From contig DF241594.1 of NCBI GenBank assembly GCA_000507305.1, forward strand, positions 1-64,000: a DNA stretch of 64,000 nucleotides, in the 5' to 3' direction. The notes under the pieces are model-generated. The model had not been told where the DNA came from. It made no database searches and worked only from the letters and a program-made list of their open reading frames with translations. This document shows positions 1-12,186 of the stretch, piece by piece (the first letter of the stretch is position 1; each line of letters opens with the position of its first letter). The position numbers and the translations under genes were made by a program. The stretch is from Breviolum minutum Mf 1.05b.01 (lineage: Eukaryota; Sar; Dinophyceae; Suessiales; Symbiodiniaceae).

Positions 1-375
1 AGTAGTACTGGAGTGGTGTTTTTGTGGTCATGTTTTTCTGGTGGTGTTTTTGTGGTGATGTTTTTGTGGTGGTGTTTTTGTGGTGTGGTGTAGTACTGAA
101 GTAGTACCGGAGTGGTGCTCTTGTGGTGGTGTTTTTATGGTGGTGTGGTGTAGTACTGGAGTAGTACTGGAGTGGTGTTTTTGTGGTGGTGTTTTTCTGG
201 TGGTGTGGTGGTGTTTTTGTGGTGACCGGTGGTGTGGTGTTTTTTTTGTTTGGTGTGGTGGTGTTCTTGTGGCGGTGTTTGTGTGGTGGTGTTTTGTTTG
301 GTGTGGTGGTGTTTTTGTGGCGGTGTTTTGGTGGTGGTGTTTTTGTGTTTTGTGGTGGTGTTTTTGTATGTTTTT
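1..375. repeat. GTG/TTTTTG minisatellite
   Basis: This is a low-complexity array built from variants of TGGTGGTGTTTTTG, with interspersed TAGTACTGGAGTGGTG blocks. Long open frames exist on both strands only because the repeat lacks stop codons; their translations are Val/Trp/Cys/Phe-rich or His/Thr/Lys-rich. I see no gene here. The array runs off the left edge of the window. Confidence 0.9.
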
Positions 376-599
376 TTTTGGGTCAAGGGTCGGCTTTCGT
401 CGAATTACCGAGAAGTTATGCAAAGAGTGTTGACAACACTGGTGTAAAAAGATGTCTGGTATAAAAGTTCTCCTTACACTGCTCATATCCACACTGACAT
501 CAAACACTTCCTTTGTTTAACTGTCTTCATTGCTTTCGGGATATCTTGCGTCTAGTTCATGAACCTTACACATAAATACTGCAAAAGTCTATTGTGGGC

Positions 600-790
600 C
601 AAGGCGCCGGAACTGTTGTAACATCACATTGCCATCGCGCAGGGCCCAAAAGGGTCCATCAATAACATAAGGGACGCGCGCGCCGAGAGATCGCAAGGCG
701 TCGATCAGGCAGACGTTGCGCTTCCGGTCCTCACCAGCTTGAGAACTTGAAAGGCATCGCCGGCGAGCCATGCAAACCTCTGATGCGTAC
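600..790 (-). CDS. Probable exon of an unknown gene (downstream exon)
   Basis: The minus frame is open from an AG acceptor near 790 (GCATCAG before GAGGTTTGC) to a TAG near 590. It reads EVCMARRRCLSSSQAGEDRK and then a mixed hydrophobic/charged tail containing CLIDALRSLG and YVIDGPFWALRDGN. Composition and absence of low complexity suggest real coding sequence, and it lies about 95 bases downstream of another coding-like minus exon (885-1049). I do not recognise the family. The stop may be the gene's end or lie in an unspliced intron. Confidence 0.4.
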
Positions 791-884
791 GATATATGTA
801 GAAGCAACATGTTCTTGCCTTCATGAAAGTAAAGACATTGATTAGCTGTATAGTCAGATCTTATATTCCACGCCTTGGACGTGA

Positions 885-1049
885 ACATGGCTTTTTGGGC
901 ATCATCTCCACTGGTCCCTCGGTCGCAAACTCTTCCAGAACTAAGTTATCGTCCGCCTCCTGCATGGCCTTCTTTCTTTCCGCCTGGCGAAATGCTTTTT
1001 GCAAAATGCTTGCCCAATATGTTGCGTCTCGGCGTCGCTTTTGCTGCCG
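885..1049 (-). CDS. Probable exon of an unknown gene (upstream exon)
   Basis: After an AAG acceptor at 1050-1052 the minus frame reads a basic, helical segment (KRRRDATYWASILQKAFRQ) and then an acidic one (AMQEADDNLVLEEFATEG, PVEMMPKKP). The frame closes near 877, so the donor is probably inside TCACGTCCAAGG just before it. The charged, helix-forming composition is protein-like and differs from the satellites around it. It probably joins the exon at 600-790. Family and function are unknown. Confidence 0.4.
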
Positions 1050-1082
1050 CTTGGATTACATTGGATACTCTCCTTAGGTCGC

Positions 1083-1870
1083 CGACTTTTAACTTTCCCA
1101 TCGTGCGGAGTGCTCCTTACAGCGTCTACAGCTGCAGAACTGAATCAAACACCAAGCATCGATGAAGAGAAGTCTTGCAATATGCAGCAGAATCACCTCA
1201 CAACACTTCATCGTGCTAAACTTTTTCTGTTCCTTAGAACAGCTTGGCAGCCTCACTCCTTAGAGATATGTCTGATCATTTCTCCCAGGAACCTTTGGGA
1301 ACCGCATTCCAAGCACCACAGTCTGCAAGCCGCGCAGATTCTTCTGCAAGAGTCGTCGTCGTTGACACACCTACCGATCACTCAAAGTCTTTTGTTGGGT
1401 AAAGACAGCGTATCACAACCACAAAAGGTTCCATCATAAGGTCTACACGTGTTTGCTGAAGCTTCGGTAACGCTGCCTGCGGGGCTTCCGGCGGACTGCT
1501 TTAAGGTGCAAGAGACCGGGTTGCCAAATTGTCTCCGTTTCATTCGAACTGTTCCTACAGCTGCAGCACTGAATCAAACACCAAGCATCAATCAAGAGAA
1601 ATCCCGCACTCTGCCGCGCATTCACCTCATGGAAAGGGTTTGTCCGTTCCACGTTTCATGCGCTAACGAAGAAGCCTTCGAAACTCCGTCTTAAGATACT
1701 TTTGTCCAAGGAACATTGGGTAGCCGCACCCAAAGCACCATCAAGCTGCGGGGATTCTTCCGCAGGAGTCATCATCGGTGACACACCTGTCGACCATTGG
1801 AAATCTCATATATGGCTCAAGACTGCGTATTACAACCACAAAAGATTCCATGATGATGTCTCCACGTTTT
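1083..1870. repeat. Diverged tandem duplication, unit about 420 bp
   Basis: Two adjacent blocks share the same order of landmarks. GCTGCAG[A/C]ACTGAATCAAAC occurs at 1131 and 1560. A segment ATTCTTC[T/C]GCA[A/G]GAGTC followed by GACACACCT occurs near 1339 and 1752. ACAACCACAAAAG[G/A]TTCCAT occurs near 1417 and 1834. The offset is about 415-430 bases and the copies differ by many substitutions and small indels. No coding potential is clear in either copy. Confidence 0.75.
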
Positions 1871-2790
1871 GTTGGACTGCTCAAAAGTTTTATCTGACAA
1901 AGGTGAGGCATCTTAAAATCCACAGTGCATTCCGAATGTAACTGACATTAAAAGGATCTGTGTTTTGGGTCACTTGTCATCCTAGCATATTTCGCAATCC
2001 TCCCCTTCGCGATATGAACCTTTCCTCGTGTCAGGACTCAACTATACATAGGGAAAGTAACCTGCGCCGGTGCTCTTTGGAGAACATAGGGCCGCCTCTG
2101 CCTGGGAAGGGAGACAACTCTCTCGATCAACCCTGTTGCGCTGCTTAGAGGAACGATTGCTCAATCCATATACATGCAAACACAAGGACCACTCTCAGGC
2201 TCTAGCAGATGTCGTCATCTTCCACATCGGCCCATTTCACACCACGCGCAAACATGGAAGCCAACATGATGATGAATTGGAAAGAAAGGCGTGAAAAAGG
2301 GAGACATCGCTTATAGCTGCAGCTGCGAATACAAAGTTCTGTGCTGGCACATGTGACGCAAGATTCAAAATTGGTCATCATCACCTTTAACTGCTATACC
2401 CTCGATGCATTCTGGTTCTTTCTCTCGGTTGTGCAAGAACTACACAATTCTTTCCCGCAGGCACCTCACACCACAGCTTCTCCTTGTCCATGCTGCAAGC
2501 GACTGTATCTCCATCCTGGGTCACTCATGCTGACTACCGACTTAGATACCGTCTCCTGTTCAAGAGATTCGCTTCGTCCATCACTTTGCAACCATAATAC
2601 CTGATCAGCATCAGCATGTCCGTTATTTCATCTAGTCTAGCTTTCAACGTCATGAAATCCATGCCCCAATCTTGCCGCAAGTCATCGCGCTAACCCTGGA
2701 AAAGTCATTATAGGAAAGTGCTCAGAAGGTGCAAATGCGGCGCAGATAGGAAGCAGTTACAATCCAAGCACTATAGTAGCATTGCAACAG
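1871..2790. other. No recognisable gene
   Basis: Only short, compositionally unremarkable open frames occur on either strand. I see no repeat array, splice-bounded exon or RNA gene that I can support. Confidence 0.5.
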
Positions 2791-2792
2791 GA

Positions 2793-3070
2793 CGTCGGCC
2801 CAGGCCACCAAAGAGGCCGGAGGATCGCGCAGGTATAGCCGATAAAACCCACGCTCACCGACGGACCCAGAGGTACGAGCACAAGGCGTCAGCCCAGATG
2901 CAAGCAACATAGATATTTGGCAGCGAGCTCTGCCAAGCACTTTCGTTGCAACACCACATCACTAAGGCAACCCAAGAGGCCGGGGGCTTGCGCAGACGTA
3001 AGCACTAAAACCACACGCTCCCCGACGGACTCAAGGGTAAGAGCACGAGGCATGAGCCCAGGAGCGACAT
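2793..3070. repeat. Diverged tandem duplication, unit about 165 bp
   Basis: Two copies share AAGAGGCCGG[A/G]GG, a GCGCAG[G/A] block, AAAACC[C/A]ACGCTC, CGACGGAC[C/T]CA and a GAGCAC[A/G]AGGC motif followed by [G/A]TCAGCCCAG or similar. The first copy begins near 2793 and the second near 2963. They are GC-richer than the flanks. I could not assign coding function. Confidence 0.7.
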
Positions 3071-3079
3071 CGCCGAAGT

Positions 3080-5090
3080 TTGTCCCTTAGGGACTGCAGA
3101 CCGCAGCCACAAGCACCTTTCTTTTCCTCGGGTATGAAGATGTTGCTGGCCCGGCTACGCGGCCAGACAGCAGAGGCCCACCCCCAGCGTAAAGACAACC
3201 AACAGTTGGCAGCATAGCCGCGCTCTCCAGTGCAAGATTTGGTGGCTCCAGAAAAACGGCAACCTGATCAAGAGTTGACCTTGAGAAGAAGAAGGCATGC
3301 TAGCTGCCCCTGCCTGAGACAGAGCGTTGATTCCAGTCTTCAGTGGTAGCGGGCCTGCTTGTTCCATGGATCGTTTTTGAACGTGAGCCCAATGATGTCT
3401 ATGAGCCAAATGCAATGATACAAGTTAAACTGCAGCCTCAAGTGCAGCCCTTGCTGCAAAGCAGGCATTCCAACACTGGACTGGATATTGGTGCCACTAT
3501 AATCCTGTATCTACACACATTACGCAATAATTATATTTGCGTGTTAATATTCAACCCTCCTGCCACAGACACGTGCGCGAATCTGTCCTTGAATGATCTT
3601 CTTCACGTTGCGTTTTCAACACTGTGACTACACCGTGACTACTTGAAAATTGACTCCTATTTATTTCTAGATCATTCACAACGGGCAAGATTCTCCAGTC
3701 GCCGGGTTCCACCAATAAACAACATTGGGCTGTGATCCTCAGTCCGGCAGGTCCCAATATCCAAACCGGCCAGTGTTGGATTGCTTCTGTCTGTGTAGGA
3801 CAAACCACTCTTATGCATTGGTATACTTCAAACTTCATCTAAATATACCGATGAGCTGACATTCAGAATGCGTGCGGGTTTTTCAAAATTTTCTCGTTGG
3901 ATTTAGAATGTGGCCATTTGTAAGTTTTGGGATATGCATTCTAAATTTCAATCCATGTAGTACAAAATGCAATAAATAAATATATATCTCTGTTTATCTA
4001 AATCTATCTATATATATATATACATATCAGCCAATACGATATATTTGACTCAATGAAACTATTCAAATGCGAATCAATGTGAACATATTGTGCGATGTCT
4101 GCGTCATGGTCTGCCCACAAAACGTATTCTAAATTCTGGCTGGAGAAAACTTGCATATAACAGCCAAAACATAATATATATATATATATGCGTATATAAC
4201 CCGGTGGTTGGCCTTGTTCTCATATTTGTTTTTACATATATATATATATATCTTTGTAAATATGCATTCAGCGATTTGCGAAACGAATGGCATATAACAA
4301 ACCACAGAAACAGCTATTTCCTTGCCACATTTGGACATAGTTGTGCTGAAATCTGTTCTGTTTTTTGTTGGAGTAATGACATCAAAGCGACACACGTTCT
4401 AAACTGACCTTTTTTTACAAAATGAATGTTTCATTGAGAGCCTAACAAATTTTGGAAATCAAATTGTCCAAAACATGTCTGTATAGCCTTTCTAAATTAT
4501 TGGTTTAGAGATGTTTTGAATACATGTGGCCAACATACCAAAAACCCATTCTACAATATTTTTACTGAAAAATTTCCCCGTGGTTTCGGTCGGCACGATT
4601 TCCAAGGGCAACATTCTAAATTTCAATTCGATGATATACATATACATACCCTATGCTCCACGGCTCTCAGCACCACCACAGTGAAGTTACACCCAAATGT
4701 CTGACACTGAGTTCACGGACTGGAATGCACCAAGTGCCATTCGCCTTATAGCAATCATGATAGGTCCACTAATGTCGATCTGTGTCCAGACAGTTAAATA
4801 ACTTGGGACACAGCTTCTTCTCTTCTCGACCAAAATTTCAAGGAGGGCAGCCTAGCAAGCAGAGGAACAAATACCATTATCGAAGGAAGTTTAAATAGCA
4901 AACTTCCGACAATATGGACAGTTGAAAGGCAGAGTAGAGTAGAAGTCAGAAGAAAGAAGATGCAATAGCGCGAAAGTCAGAAGAAAGAAGATACACCCGC
5001 GTCAAATGTTAGAGAAGTCGCGAAATGCTGCGTTTTTTCGATGATTCGTGTGTCGGGTCAGTCGAAAAGTAGGCCTGTGAAAGCGGCGGG
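3080..5090. other. Intergenic, AT-microsatellite-bearing stretch without a gene
   Basis: The stretch holds short TA/ATAT runs at about 4005-4022, 4172-4197 and 4237-4253, and otherwise unremarkable sequence. Open frames up to about 105 codons exist but lack splice consensus, domain motifs or balanced composition. Confidence 0.5.
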
Positions 5091-5099
5091 TGCGGAGGT

Positions 5100-5575
5100 A
5101 GGTGCTCAGAGGAGAAATCAAAAATTGCACGCCGCTGTGGCGAAAAGCGCATTTTGAAGTGAACATGTACAAAACACGTCAGCTTCGGAGCACTTTTTGA
5201 AGTTCTGATGTCGAAAAATTGCACGCCGCTGTGGCGAAACGCACATGTGGAAGTGAAAACACACAAAAATCTCATGGTAGGAGCACTTTTGGAAGTTCTG
5301 ATGTCAAAAAATTGCGCGCCGCTGTGGCTAAACGCGCATTTGGAAGTGAAAACGTACAAAACATGTGGTGTTCGGAGCACTTTTGGAAGTTCTGATGCGC
5401 AAAAATTGCACGCCGCTGTGGCGAAAAGCACATTTGGAAGTGAAAATGTGGAAAACTTTTGGAAGTTCTGATGTCGAAAAATTGCACAGGGCTGTAGCGC
5501 GAAGCACATTTGCAAGTGAAAATGTACAAAATACCTATGTTTTGGCACACTTTTTGAACTTCCGATGTTGAAAAA
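5100..5575. repeat. Satellite of about 93-bp units
   Basis: A unit containing GTTCTGATGTCGAAAAATTG, CACGCCGCTGTGGCG, CATTTGGAAGTGAAAA and GGAGCACTTTTGGAA recurs with starts near 5202, 5295, 5389 and a shortened unit near 5465. The minus-strand open frame of 179 codons across it (5009-5548) simply translates the repeat. From memory, very similar units are common in Symbiodiniaceae genomes; a repeat-library search would test that. Confidence 0.85.
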
Positions 5576-6050
5576 TCAGTCAGTTAGCAAGTTCGTCAGT
5601 CAATCAATCAGTCAGGTAGTCATTTAGTCAGTCACCCAATTAGTCAGGTAGTCAGTTAAGCAACCAGTGAATCAGTCAGCTAGACAGTTCGTCAAGTAGT
5701 CAGTTAGTCAGTTAATCAATCAATGAATTAGTCAGGCAGTCAAGCGGTCAGTTAGCCAGTTAGCTAGCTAGTCAAGTTAGTCACTTAATCTGTTAGAAAC
5801 ACCTTGTTAGTCAGTCAGGAAGTCAATTAGTCAGTTACTTCATCAATTAGTCAGCTAGCTAGCTAGTCAGTCAGTCAGTCAGTCAGTCAGTCAGCAGTCA
5901 GTCAGTCAGTCAGTCCATAAGGCAGTCAATGAGCCAGGTAGTCTCAGTTAGTCAATTGGTCAGTTAGTCAGCTTGTCATGTTAGTCAGTTAATCAGTTAG
6001 TCAATCAGTCAATTAGTTAGTCAGCTAGCTAGTCAGTTGGTCAGTGTTTT
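5576..6050. repeat. GTCA-derived tetranucleotide repeat
   Basis: The sequence is dominated by imperfect AGTCAGTTAGTCAG units with variants AATCAGTCAG and AGCTAGCTAGTCAG. The purest stretch is near 5868-5913. No coding potential. Confidence 0.9.
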
Positions 6051-8184
6051 TGCTCTGACATCCATGACTCACAACAAGCATACTTTTCCTATTCTTGAAA
6101 CTTCCGCCGCCGCCTTGTGCGGTACTACTGGTACTACCTGCTGATGTCTTGGGTCTTTGGCGCCACAAAAATTTCAATGTTTGGACCACATGAGTTAGGA
6201 GTAAAGCATCACCAAAATCAACGCGGGCCCGAAAGATGGGAAATAAGGCATTTTTTATGTTTCAGAAGAATTCGCACTGTATTTCAATGATTTCTGACAA
6301 GAGTTGGGACTTTGAAGGGTGCAATGATGAGAAAAAACGCATGAGAAAACCCAGGAAAATAGCTTTCCCTTGACACCTAGCCACTTTGCCCAACCAACCC
6401 TCTTTGTCATGGCGGACATAGACGAGCAACATGAGATAGGAGTAAATTTGTGGGGGTAAAAATGCATGAGTTGAGAGTTAATTTTTTTGGGGGTATTTCC
6501 GCATACTCCTGAGACATCTCACGGTAGTATACATCGATTACATGGCTGAACCGTGCTTGGTTTTTGTTTGCAAATGTGTGCCTTGACTTCTTCTTTCGTC
6601 TCCTTTCCGCCAGTCAGTGGAGTGACGGCTATAGCAGTTCTAATTATTCATTTCCTTGGGGATATCGATGAATCTGGTGGCTCTACGGCATGGGTTTATC
6701 TCCGCAACACCGAGAGACTTGAAAAAATCATAAGCTTTACAATACCTTCCTTGTCCTTGGCTCGCCAATCTCATGACCGCTCACGGTGATCGCGACCCTG
6801 GCATGGCAAATGGATTTTTTTCGAACTTCATTGCAAACAGGTGAGGACTTTACTATGTATGAAATGGATAAGGAGAATGGATAGCATCTCCGAGATTGCA
6901 AGCTGCAAAGCAAGATCTAGGAAACACTCAACGATTCTCCACCTGAATAGCAAACTGGTTCTTATATACCTTGGCTTGAAGTGTGACGCCTTGTCGCTGT
7001 ACCACTGCTCACGCTCCCACCAATGCCACCGACCATTTCGGTCCTACAGCATCACATAAGCGCTGAAGGAATTACTTGTTTGGGAAATATGCCATCACCA
7101 CTAAGTGGGTGGTCCCCTATGGCAGATATGAGGGTTTTGTGGGCCACAACATCAACATGGAAGGAGAATCGCCATGTGATTTGCACATGCTCAGGAAAAT
7201 GCGGATATGGTTTTGTCTTTTGTTCCTCTGTACTATTCTTACTACCAGAGCCCGTGAAAACAAAAACCAGCAGGGCGAAAGTCCGAAACTAAACGCAAGG
7301 AATAGTAGCAAGCGTCTTGGCCCCACAAAAAGGAGGAAACAACAAACGATAAACCTCGAGCTGCGGTCAAAACAACTTGTGTTTCCGTTGCCAGATTTGC
7401 AATGGAGGACCGGGGTGCTTACAATGTACATGGCGAACTTGCTTTGTGGACACTTGAGCCACTTAACCTATGTCCACATACACCACTTAGCGCTGGGATA
7501 GCAGACTTGTGGCTAAGTGCTCGAGCACTTAGCGGAGATAGTACCTAAGTATGCTAAGTAACGTATGTACTGGAAAATCCTAGAATTTCTACATCGCAGG
7601 CTGGTCATCTTTATTTTTATTTTTCTCAGATCTAGCTGCTTCTCATGATATATTTCATGATTTTTAGCCATACCCTTTGGAAGGAAATATTTATCATTTT
7701 AAAATGAGGGGCCATGCGAAGGCCTTTTTTCGACAGAATGGAATCCTACCTATTTTAGCCAAGGTCCACCCAAAAAATTCTAAGGAACAAACTATATCTT
7801 GTTTTACACGCAAACAAAAAAGGCGAAGCACTACCAAATTAGTTTCCCTAAAAGTTGAGATGCACTGCGTCCACATCAAAGACTGTAAAATGCACATGTA
7901 CACTTTGCAGAAGGATCTTCTATGAAGAAAGTGTGGTGGCTACATTTTTTCTGACCCTTGTTTTCAATCTCTTTCCATGTAGGTGAGAATGCAGCGCGCA
8001 ATCTTCCAAAGCACACCTGTTGAAGTATAGCTCACCGATCTCCGGGGGTTGTGCCTGCTGTTGGTGCTGCGTGGCAGCCTGCAAACAAAAAAAGCGAATT
8101 TGATCACATGGGTGGAAAGGCGTATCGTTTTTTTCCCCAAACAGGTTTACCTGTGGGGTTCTATCTTAGAAAAAATAGACTGGG
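6051..8184. other. No recognisable gene
   Basis: Open frames on both strands reach 141 codons (7076-7501 plus) but have no recognisable motif, and overlapping frames on the opposite strand are just as long. I cannot support a gene. Confidence 0.45.
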
Positions 8185-8300
8185 CACGCTGCTGTGGGCG
8201 CGGATTTGGCCCTGGGCTGGGTTGGGCGTGGGGTTTGGCAGTGTTGGGCGCGCTGGCTGGGTTGGGCGTGGTGTTGGGCGTGCTGGGCGCGCTGGCTGGG
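8185..8300. repeat. GC-rich TGGGCG/TGGCTGGG minisatellite ending at an N
   Basis: Imperfect repeats of GCTGGGTTGGGCGTGG and TTGGGCGCGCTGGCTGGG run up to the single N at 8301. Immediately after the N an unrelated AT-rich 21-bp array starts, so the junction may be an assembly join. Confidence 0.8.
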
Positions 8301-8301
8301 N
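8301..8301. other. Single N at a repeat junction
   Basis: The base separates a GC-rich minisatellite from an AT-rich 21-bp array with no transition. Similar single Ns occur at 32091 and 36730. They probably mark unresolved assembly gaps rather than true single bases. Confidence 0.6.
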
Positions 8302-8905
8302 TATTCTCGAAGTACAAAAGAATACTTTCAAAGTGCAAAAGTATACACTGGAAGTACGAAAGTATGCTTTCAAAGTACACAAGTATACTCTCGAAGTACA
8401 AAAGTATACTTTCAAAGTACACAAATATACTCTGGAAGTACAAAAATATACTTTCAAAGTTCAAAAGTATACGCTCGAAGTACAAAAGTACACTCTGGAA
8501 GTGCCCAAGTATACTCTCGAAGTACAAAAGTATACTTTCAAAGTACAAAAGTAGACTTTCAAAAAACACAAAGTATATTTTTACAAGTACAAAACTACAT
8601 TTTCAAATTACACAAAGTATACTTTCAAGGTACACAAATATACTTTCAATGTACAAAAGTATACTCTGGAAGTACAAAAGGATAGTTTCAAAGTACACAA
8701 ATATACTTTCGAAATACAAAAGTACACTCTCAAAGTACAAAGGTATACTCTCGAAGTGCAAAGGTATACGCTGGAAGTACAAAAGTATGCTTTCAAAGTA
8801 CAAGTATACTTTCAATTTACACAAGTATACTTTCAAAGTACAAAAGTTCACTCTGGAAGTACAAAAGTATACTCTGGAAGTACAAAAGTATACTGTGGAG
8901 AAAAA
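8302..8905. repeat. 21-bp tandem array, about 28 units
   Basis: The unit is AAGTACAAAAGTATACTTTCA with variants (CACAAG for AAAAG; CTCTCG or CTCTGG for CTTTCA). Because 21 is a multiple of three, every frame on both strands stays open or nearly so and encodes heptads such as LSKYKSI. This explains the apparent 292-codon open frame. I see no evidence that it is translated. Confidence 0.92.
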
Positions 8906-9715
8906 ACCCAAAAGCAAAGTTTGTTGAGAGTGCTATTTGATTCAATTGATTTACTTGCGCTGTTTGGGGTCTATGCTGGTAACATTGAAGATACACACTA
9001 TAGCTGTTTCCGAACAAATATACATAGCTCGCTGGCCTTTCTTTACGGCGCGGGGTCATGAACAGATGACAGGCTGAATTTGTCAACCGAAAGATTGTTC
9101 ACACCGTGGGCCTGAACAATAAAACGACAATGGGACCTGTGTATAAGGACACCAAGAAAATTGTGTTTGGAACCTTCCAATCTTGAGGCAGCGATATGCC
9201 ACATGATGCTATGTATCGGTCAAACCACCCCGCAACGAAAGGGTATCTTGGCTATATGTTGTCTTAAAAGGGAAGATTGGCGTGATCACTTATACATAAA
9301 TGGGGCCCATGCGCAGGTTAAAAAAGAGGTTCTGCAAACTTTGAGGATAGAACGGGTCGGCTTGGTTCTTGGGCGGTCAATGGATTGAACAAAACATCCC
9401 GGCAGACTATATATAGACCCTGTCGTCACGAAACTGTTTCTTGTCTAAATACATTGAAGATGAGTTTGTGGACATTTTGTCCCGTCACTGCCATCAGATC
9501 TGAACCTGTGTGTTCCCGCCGCGATGCCTGCGCATCGTTGAACACATTGCAAAATTGGGACTCACTTCATGATTCCCAAAAAGACTGTTCAGACTTGGTG
9601 CTATCTTTCGCGACGTTTCCACTTGCTGTCAATTGCACCTGTGTTCACTTCCAAGGTGGGCTTTCGTCCTCGCCGTCTTGGCACATCCCCCCCACCCCAA
9701 CCCAATAAGTTAAGT
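8906..9715. other. No recognisable gene
   Basis: Short open frames only; no repeat array and no motif that I can support. Confidence 0.45.
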
Positions 9716-10120
9716 AGCGTCGACCACAGCTGCAAGTTCAAGAATTAACATTAATATATATACCCCCCCCATGCCATGAGTTTTGTAGCACCGACCACGT
9801 TTGCAAGGTCAAGGAAGGTTATTATACCGCCACCCCATCAGTCGTACATACCATCGACCGCGTTTGCATGTTCAAGTAACGTTATGAATTCGCACCCCAT
9901 GAGTTGTACATAGCATGGACCACGTTTGCAAATTCAAGGAACGTTATCATTTCCCCCCCCCTCGCACGAGGACCGCGCTTCCAAGTTAAAGGAAAACGTT
10001 ATCATTCTCCCCACACTCCAACCCATGGGTTTCGTAGCATCGACCATGCTTGCAAGTTCCAGCAACGTTATATCAATACCCCCCCACACCCCAACCCACG
10101 AGTTTCGTGTCTCCCTTCAC
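9716..10120. repeat. Array of about 70-bp units with C-runs
   Basis: Five or six diverged units share GTAGCATCGACCACGTTTGC, AAGTTCAAGGAACGTTAT and a C-run followed by ACCCCA[A]CCCATGAGTTT. Divergence between units is high, so it is an old array. Confidence 0.8.
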
Positions 10121-10164
10121 GTTGGGATGGGTGTTTGTGGGTGTGGTATTCTTGGGCTTTCCGA

Positions 10165-10505
10165 CTTTTAATGTGGGGCGAGGAAAGAAGCATTCCGACT
10201 TTTAATGTGGGGCGAGGGATGAAGCATTCCGACTTTTAATCTGGGGCGAGGGATGAAGCATTCCGACTTAATTTTAATCTGGGGGATGAAGCATTCCGAC
10301 TTTTAATCTGGGGCGAAGGATGAAGCATTCCGAATTTTAATCTGGGGCGAGGGACGAAGCATTCCGACTTTTAACGCGGGGCGAGGGACGAAGCATTCCG
10401 ACTTTTAGTCTGGGGCGAGGGATGAAGCATTCCGACTTTTAATCTAGGGCGAGGGATGAAGCATTCCGACGTTTAATCTAGGGCGAGGGATGAAGCATTC
10501 TATGG
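10165..10505. repeat. 34-bp tandem array
   Basis: About ten units of TTCCGACTTTTAATCTGGGG followed by CGAGGGATGAAGCA. Variants include AACGCGG for AATCTGG and GTTTAATCTAGGG in the last units. Confidence 0.9.
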
Positions 10506-11274
10506 ACATATCCAATTTGAAATAATTTAATGTAAGCATGACTTGTCTATATAGAGCAATGGGTTTGTACTTCGTAAATTCAAAACCAAACTCAAAACCA
10601 AACAGGCTATCCAAGTCATGGTTCACAATGGTTCCTCTTTGTCCAGAAAAAAGGTTGGGTGCAGGGTCTAAATAAAGATCTAAAGTTTCATTCATGTGTT
10701 CAACATACTCCAAGCAATGACCTCAAAGGATCGGAGAATGTATGAGGATCCACCAGCAATGTAGTCTTCATCCAATCCCGCTCTATCTATCGAAATACCT
10801 TTGCTATTAGGAAAAACAGATTCAATTTACATCAATATATGTGAAAAGGTTGGAACATCGCACCCTATAACTATCTCTACCACAGTTCCCCAGTTTTTGA
10901 GCGTTGTACAATTGTAGCTTTTGTACTGCCATTGTCTCGAAGTTCTGAGATTGAAAGTTGTCTTAAAAAAATCGCCGCACACTATGAGAGTCTTTGCAAC
11001 AAGACATGGAACACACCAATTTCCCGTCTGAGTCGGCTTTCTTACGGTTTTCACATCTGCAGTGTGATTAGGCTCCCATCTCCAGCACTATAGAGACTGT
11101 GCCCGCACTCAGTGGCTTGCACCCTTCAAAATTGTGAAGACCACAGCAACAAACAACCTGCTGACATACACACTTTAACCATGGTAAATGTAATTGATTG
11201 CATACATATATGTCAAAGATCTTCACATACTGCTTTGGGGGCATGCACAATGTCACAAAAGGCAAAGCTACAAA
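10506..11274. other. No recognisable gene
   Basis: Unique-looking sequence with only short open frames (up to about 90 codons). No motif or splice-bounded coding segment that I can support. Confidence 0.45.
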
Positions 11275-12160
11275 CTAATCCTCCGAGCTATCATCTGTGT
11301 AGTCCCATGGTGCCCCACCAGGTTCACCTGAAACCCCATGGTCAAGATAGTTCGGGATCACATCATGGTGCAAAAACTTGACCAATCCTTCTGGCATCTT
11401 GGATCGCGCACGATACTTCGGCTTGAGAATGATATTCTTGCAAAAAAACCTCATGCCATGATTGAGAAGCTTCCCTGCCTGCCCGCGCAACTTGATAGGA
11501 CGAAGGCCTGATATCCCCAAGTCTCGATGCAATCGACGCTTGGCTCGTGCCACCATGTCTGCCAGAGTCATCGATTCGAGGTGATTCTTGAAGATGCCCT
11601 TGCACACAATATTATCACCATTGACATTGTTGAATTGGATGATGAGTGCATCCATACCAAATTCCGCTGAGCACTGCACGACCTCAAGTAAACATGTCCA
11701 TATATGAACCATTTTTTTCAAATGTTGAGGGTGGATTTCCCAGAGTCGCTTTACAGCACATATGGCTTTATTGAATGATGATAAATCGATAAAACAATAC
11801 TTGATCAACCCAAGTGACATATGGAGTCACCACCACCCAACGAACGACAAGGGCATCTGGTGCGCTATTTTTGACTCTGTTGTAGAGATACAACATGTTT
11901 CCTTGATTGCCTGGCGGTTGGGCTTGGTCTTTCAACTTGTAGGGGACATATGCAGAGCACAGTGTCAAAATGATGAGATCATTCTCTTGGTGTCTGAACC
12001 TGTGTACCTGCCCATCTGGCATTTGGGTCCATGAGCTTGGAGGAGGAAGTGGATCATTGAGAGTCGTCCCATGGACCACCCTCACATACTCATACCCAAA
12101 CTGACAGGATGACATCGCGAGGATGCACTATAGAGACTTTCTCAGAAGGTTTGCGCCAAA
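11275..12160 (-). pseudogene. Unknown dinoflagellate-type protein, copy A (3' part, frameshifted)
   Basis: The 5' part (about 12160-11785, minus) reads CQFGYEYVRV, then an acidic/aromatic stretch, then YVTWVDQVLFYRF. It closes in a stop, and the next frame continues the protein with ICAVKRLWEIHPQHLKKM, LEVVQCSAEFGMDAL, GLRPIKLRGQAGK and GLVKFLHHDVIPNYLDHG to an acidic end, DDSSED, at 11275. Copy B (22328-23175) has the same modules in the same order: FGYKYVRV, YVTWVDLVLL, VKGIWEI, VEVMQ-stop-SAEY, IRPLKLCGKGGQ, GLLKFLQYEVLPN. The frame change near 11770 therefore looks like a real break rather than a domain edge, unless a short intron bridges it. No homologue of copy B's first two exons was found upstream. 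Function unknown; from memory this family recurs in dinoflagellate genomes. Confidence 0.55.
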
Positions 12161-12186
12161 ACAATTCTCGGCAAGCGTAATGTCTC

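Noticed and set aside
5009-5548. 179-codon minus frame
   Set aside because: Translation of the ~93-bp satellite; the repeated FFDIRTSK segments follow the DNA repeat period.
7076-7501. 141-codon plus frame
   Set aside because: Opposite-strand frame is of similar length, no splice context and no motif; treated as chance.
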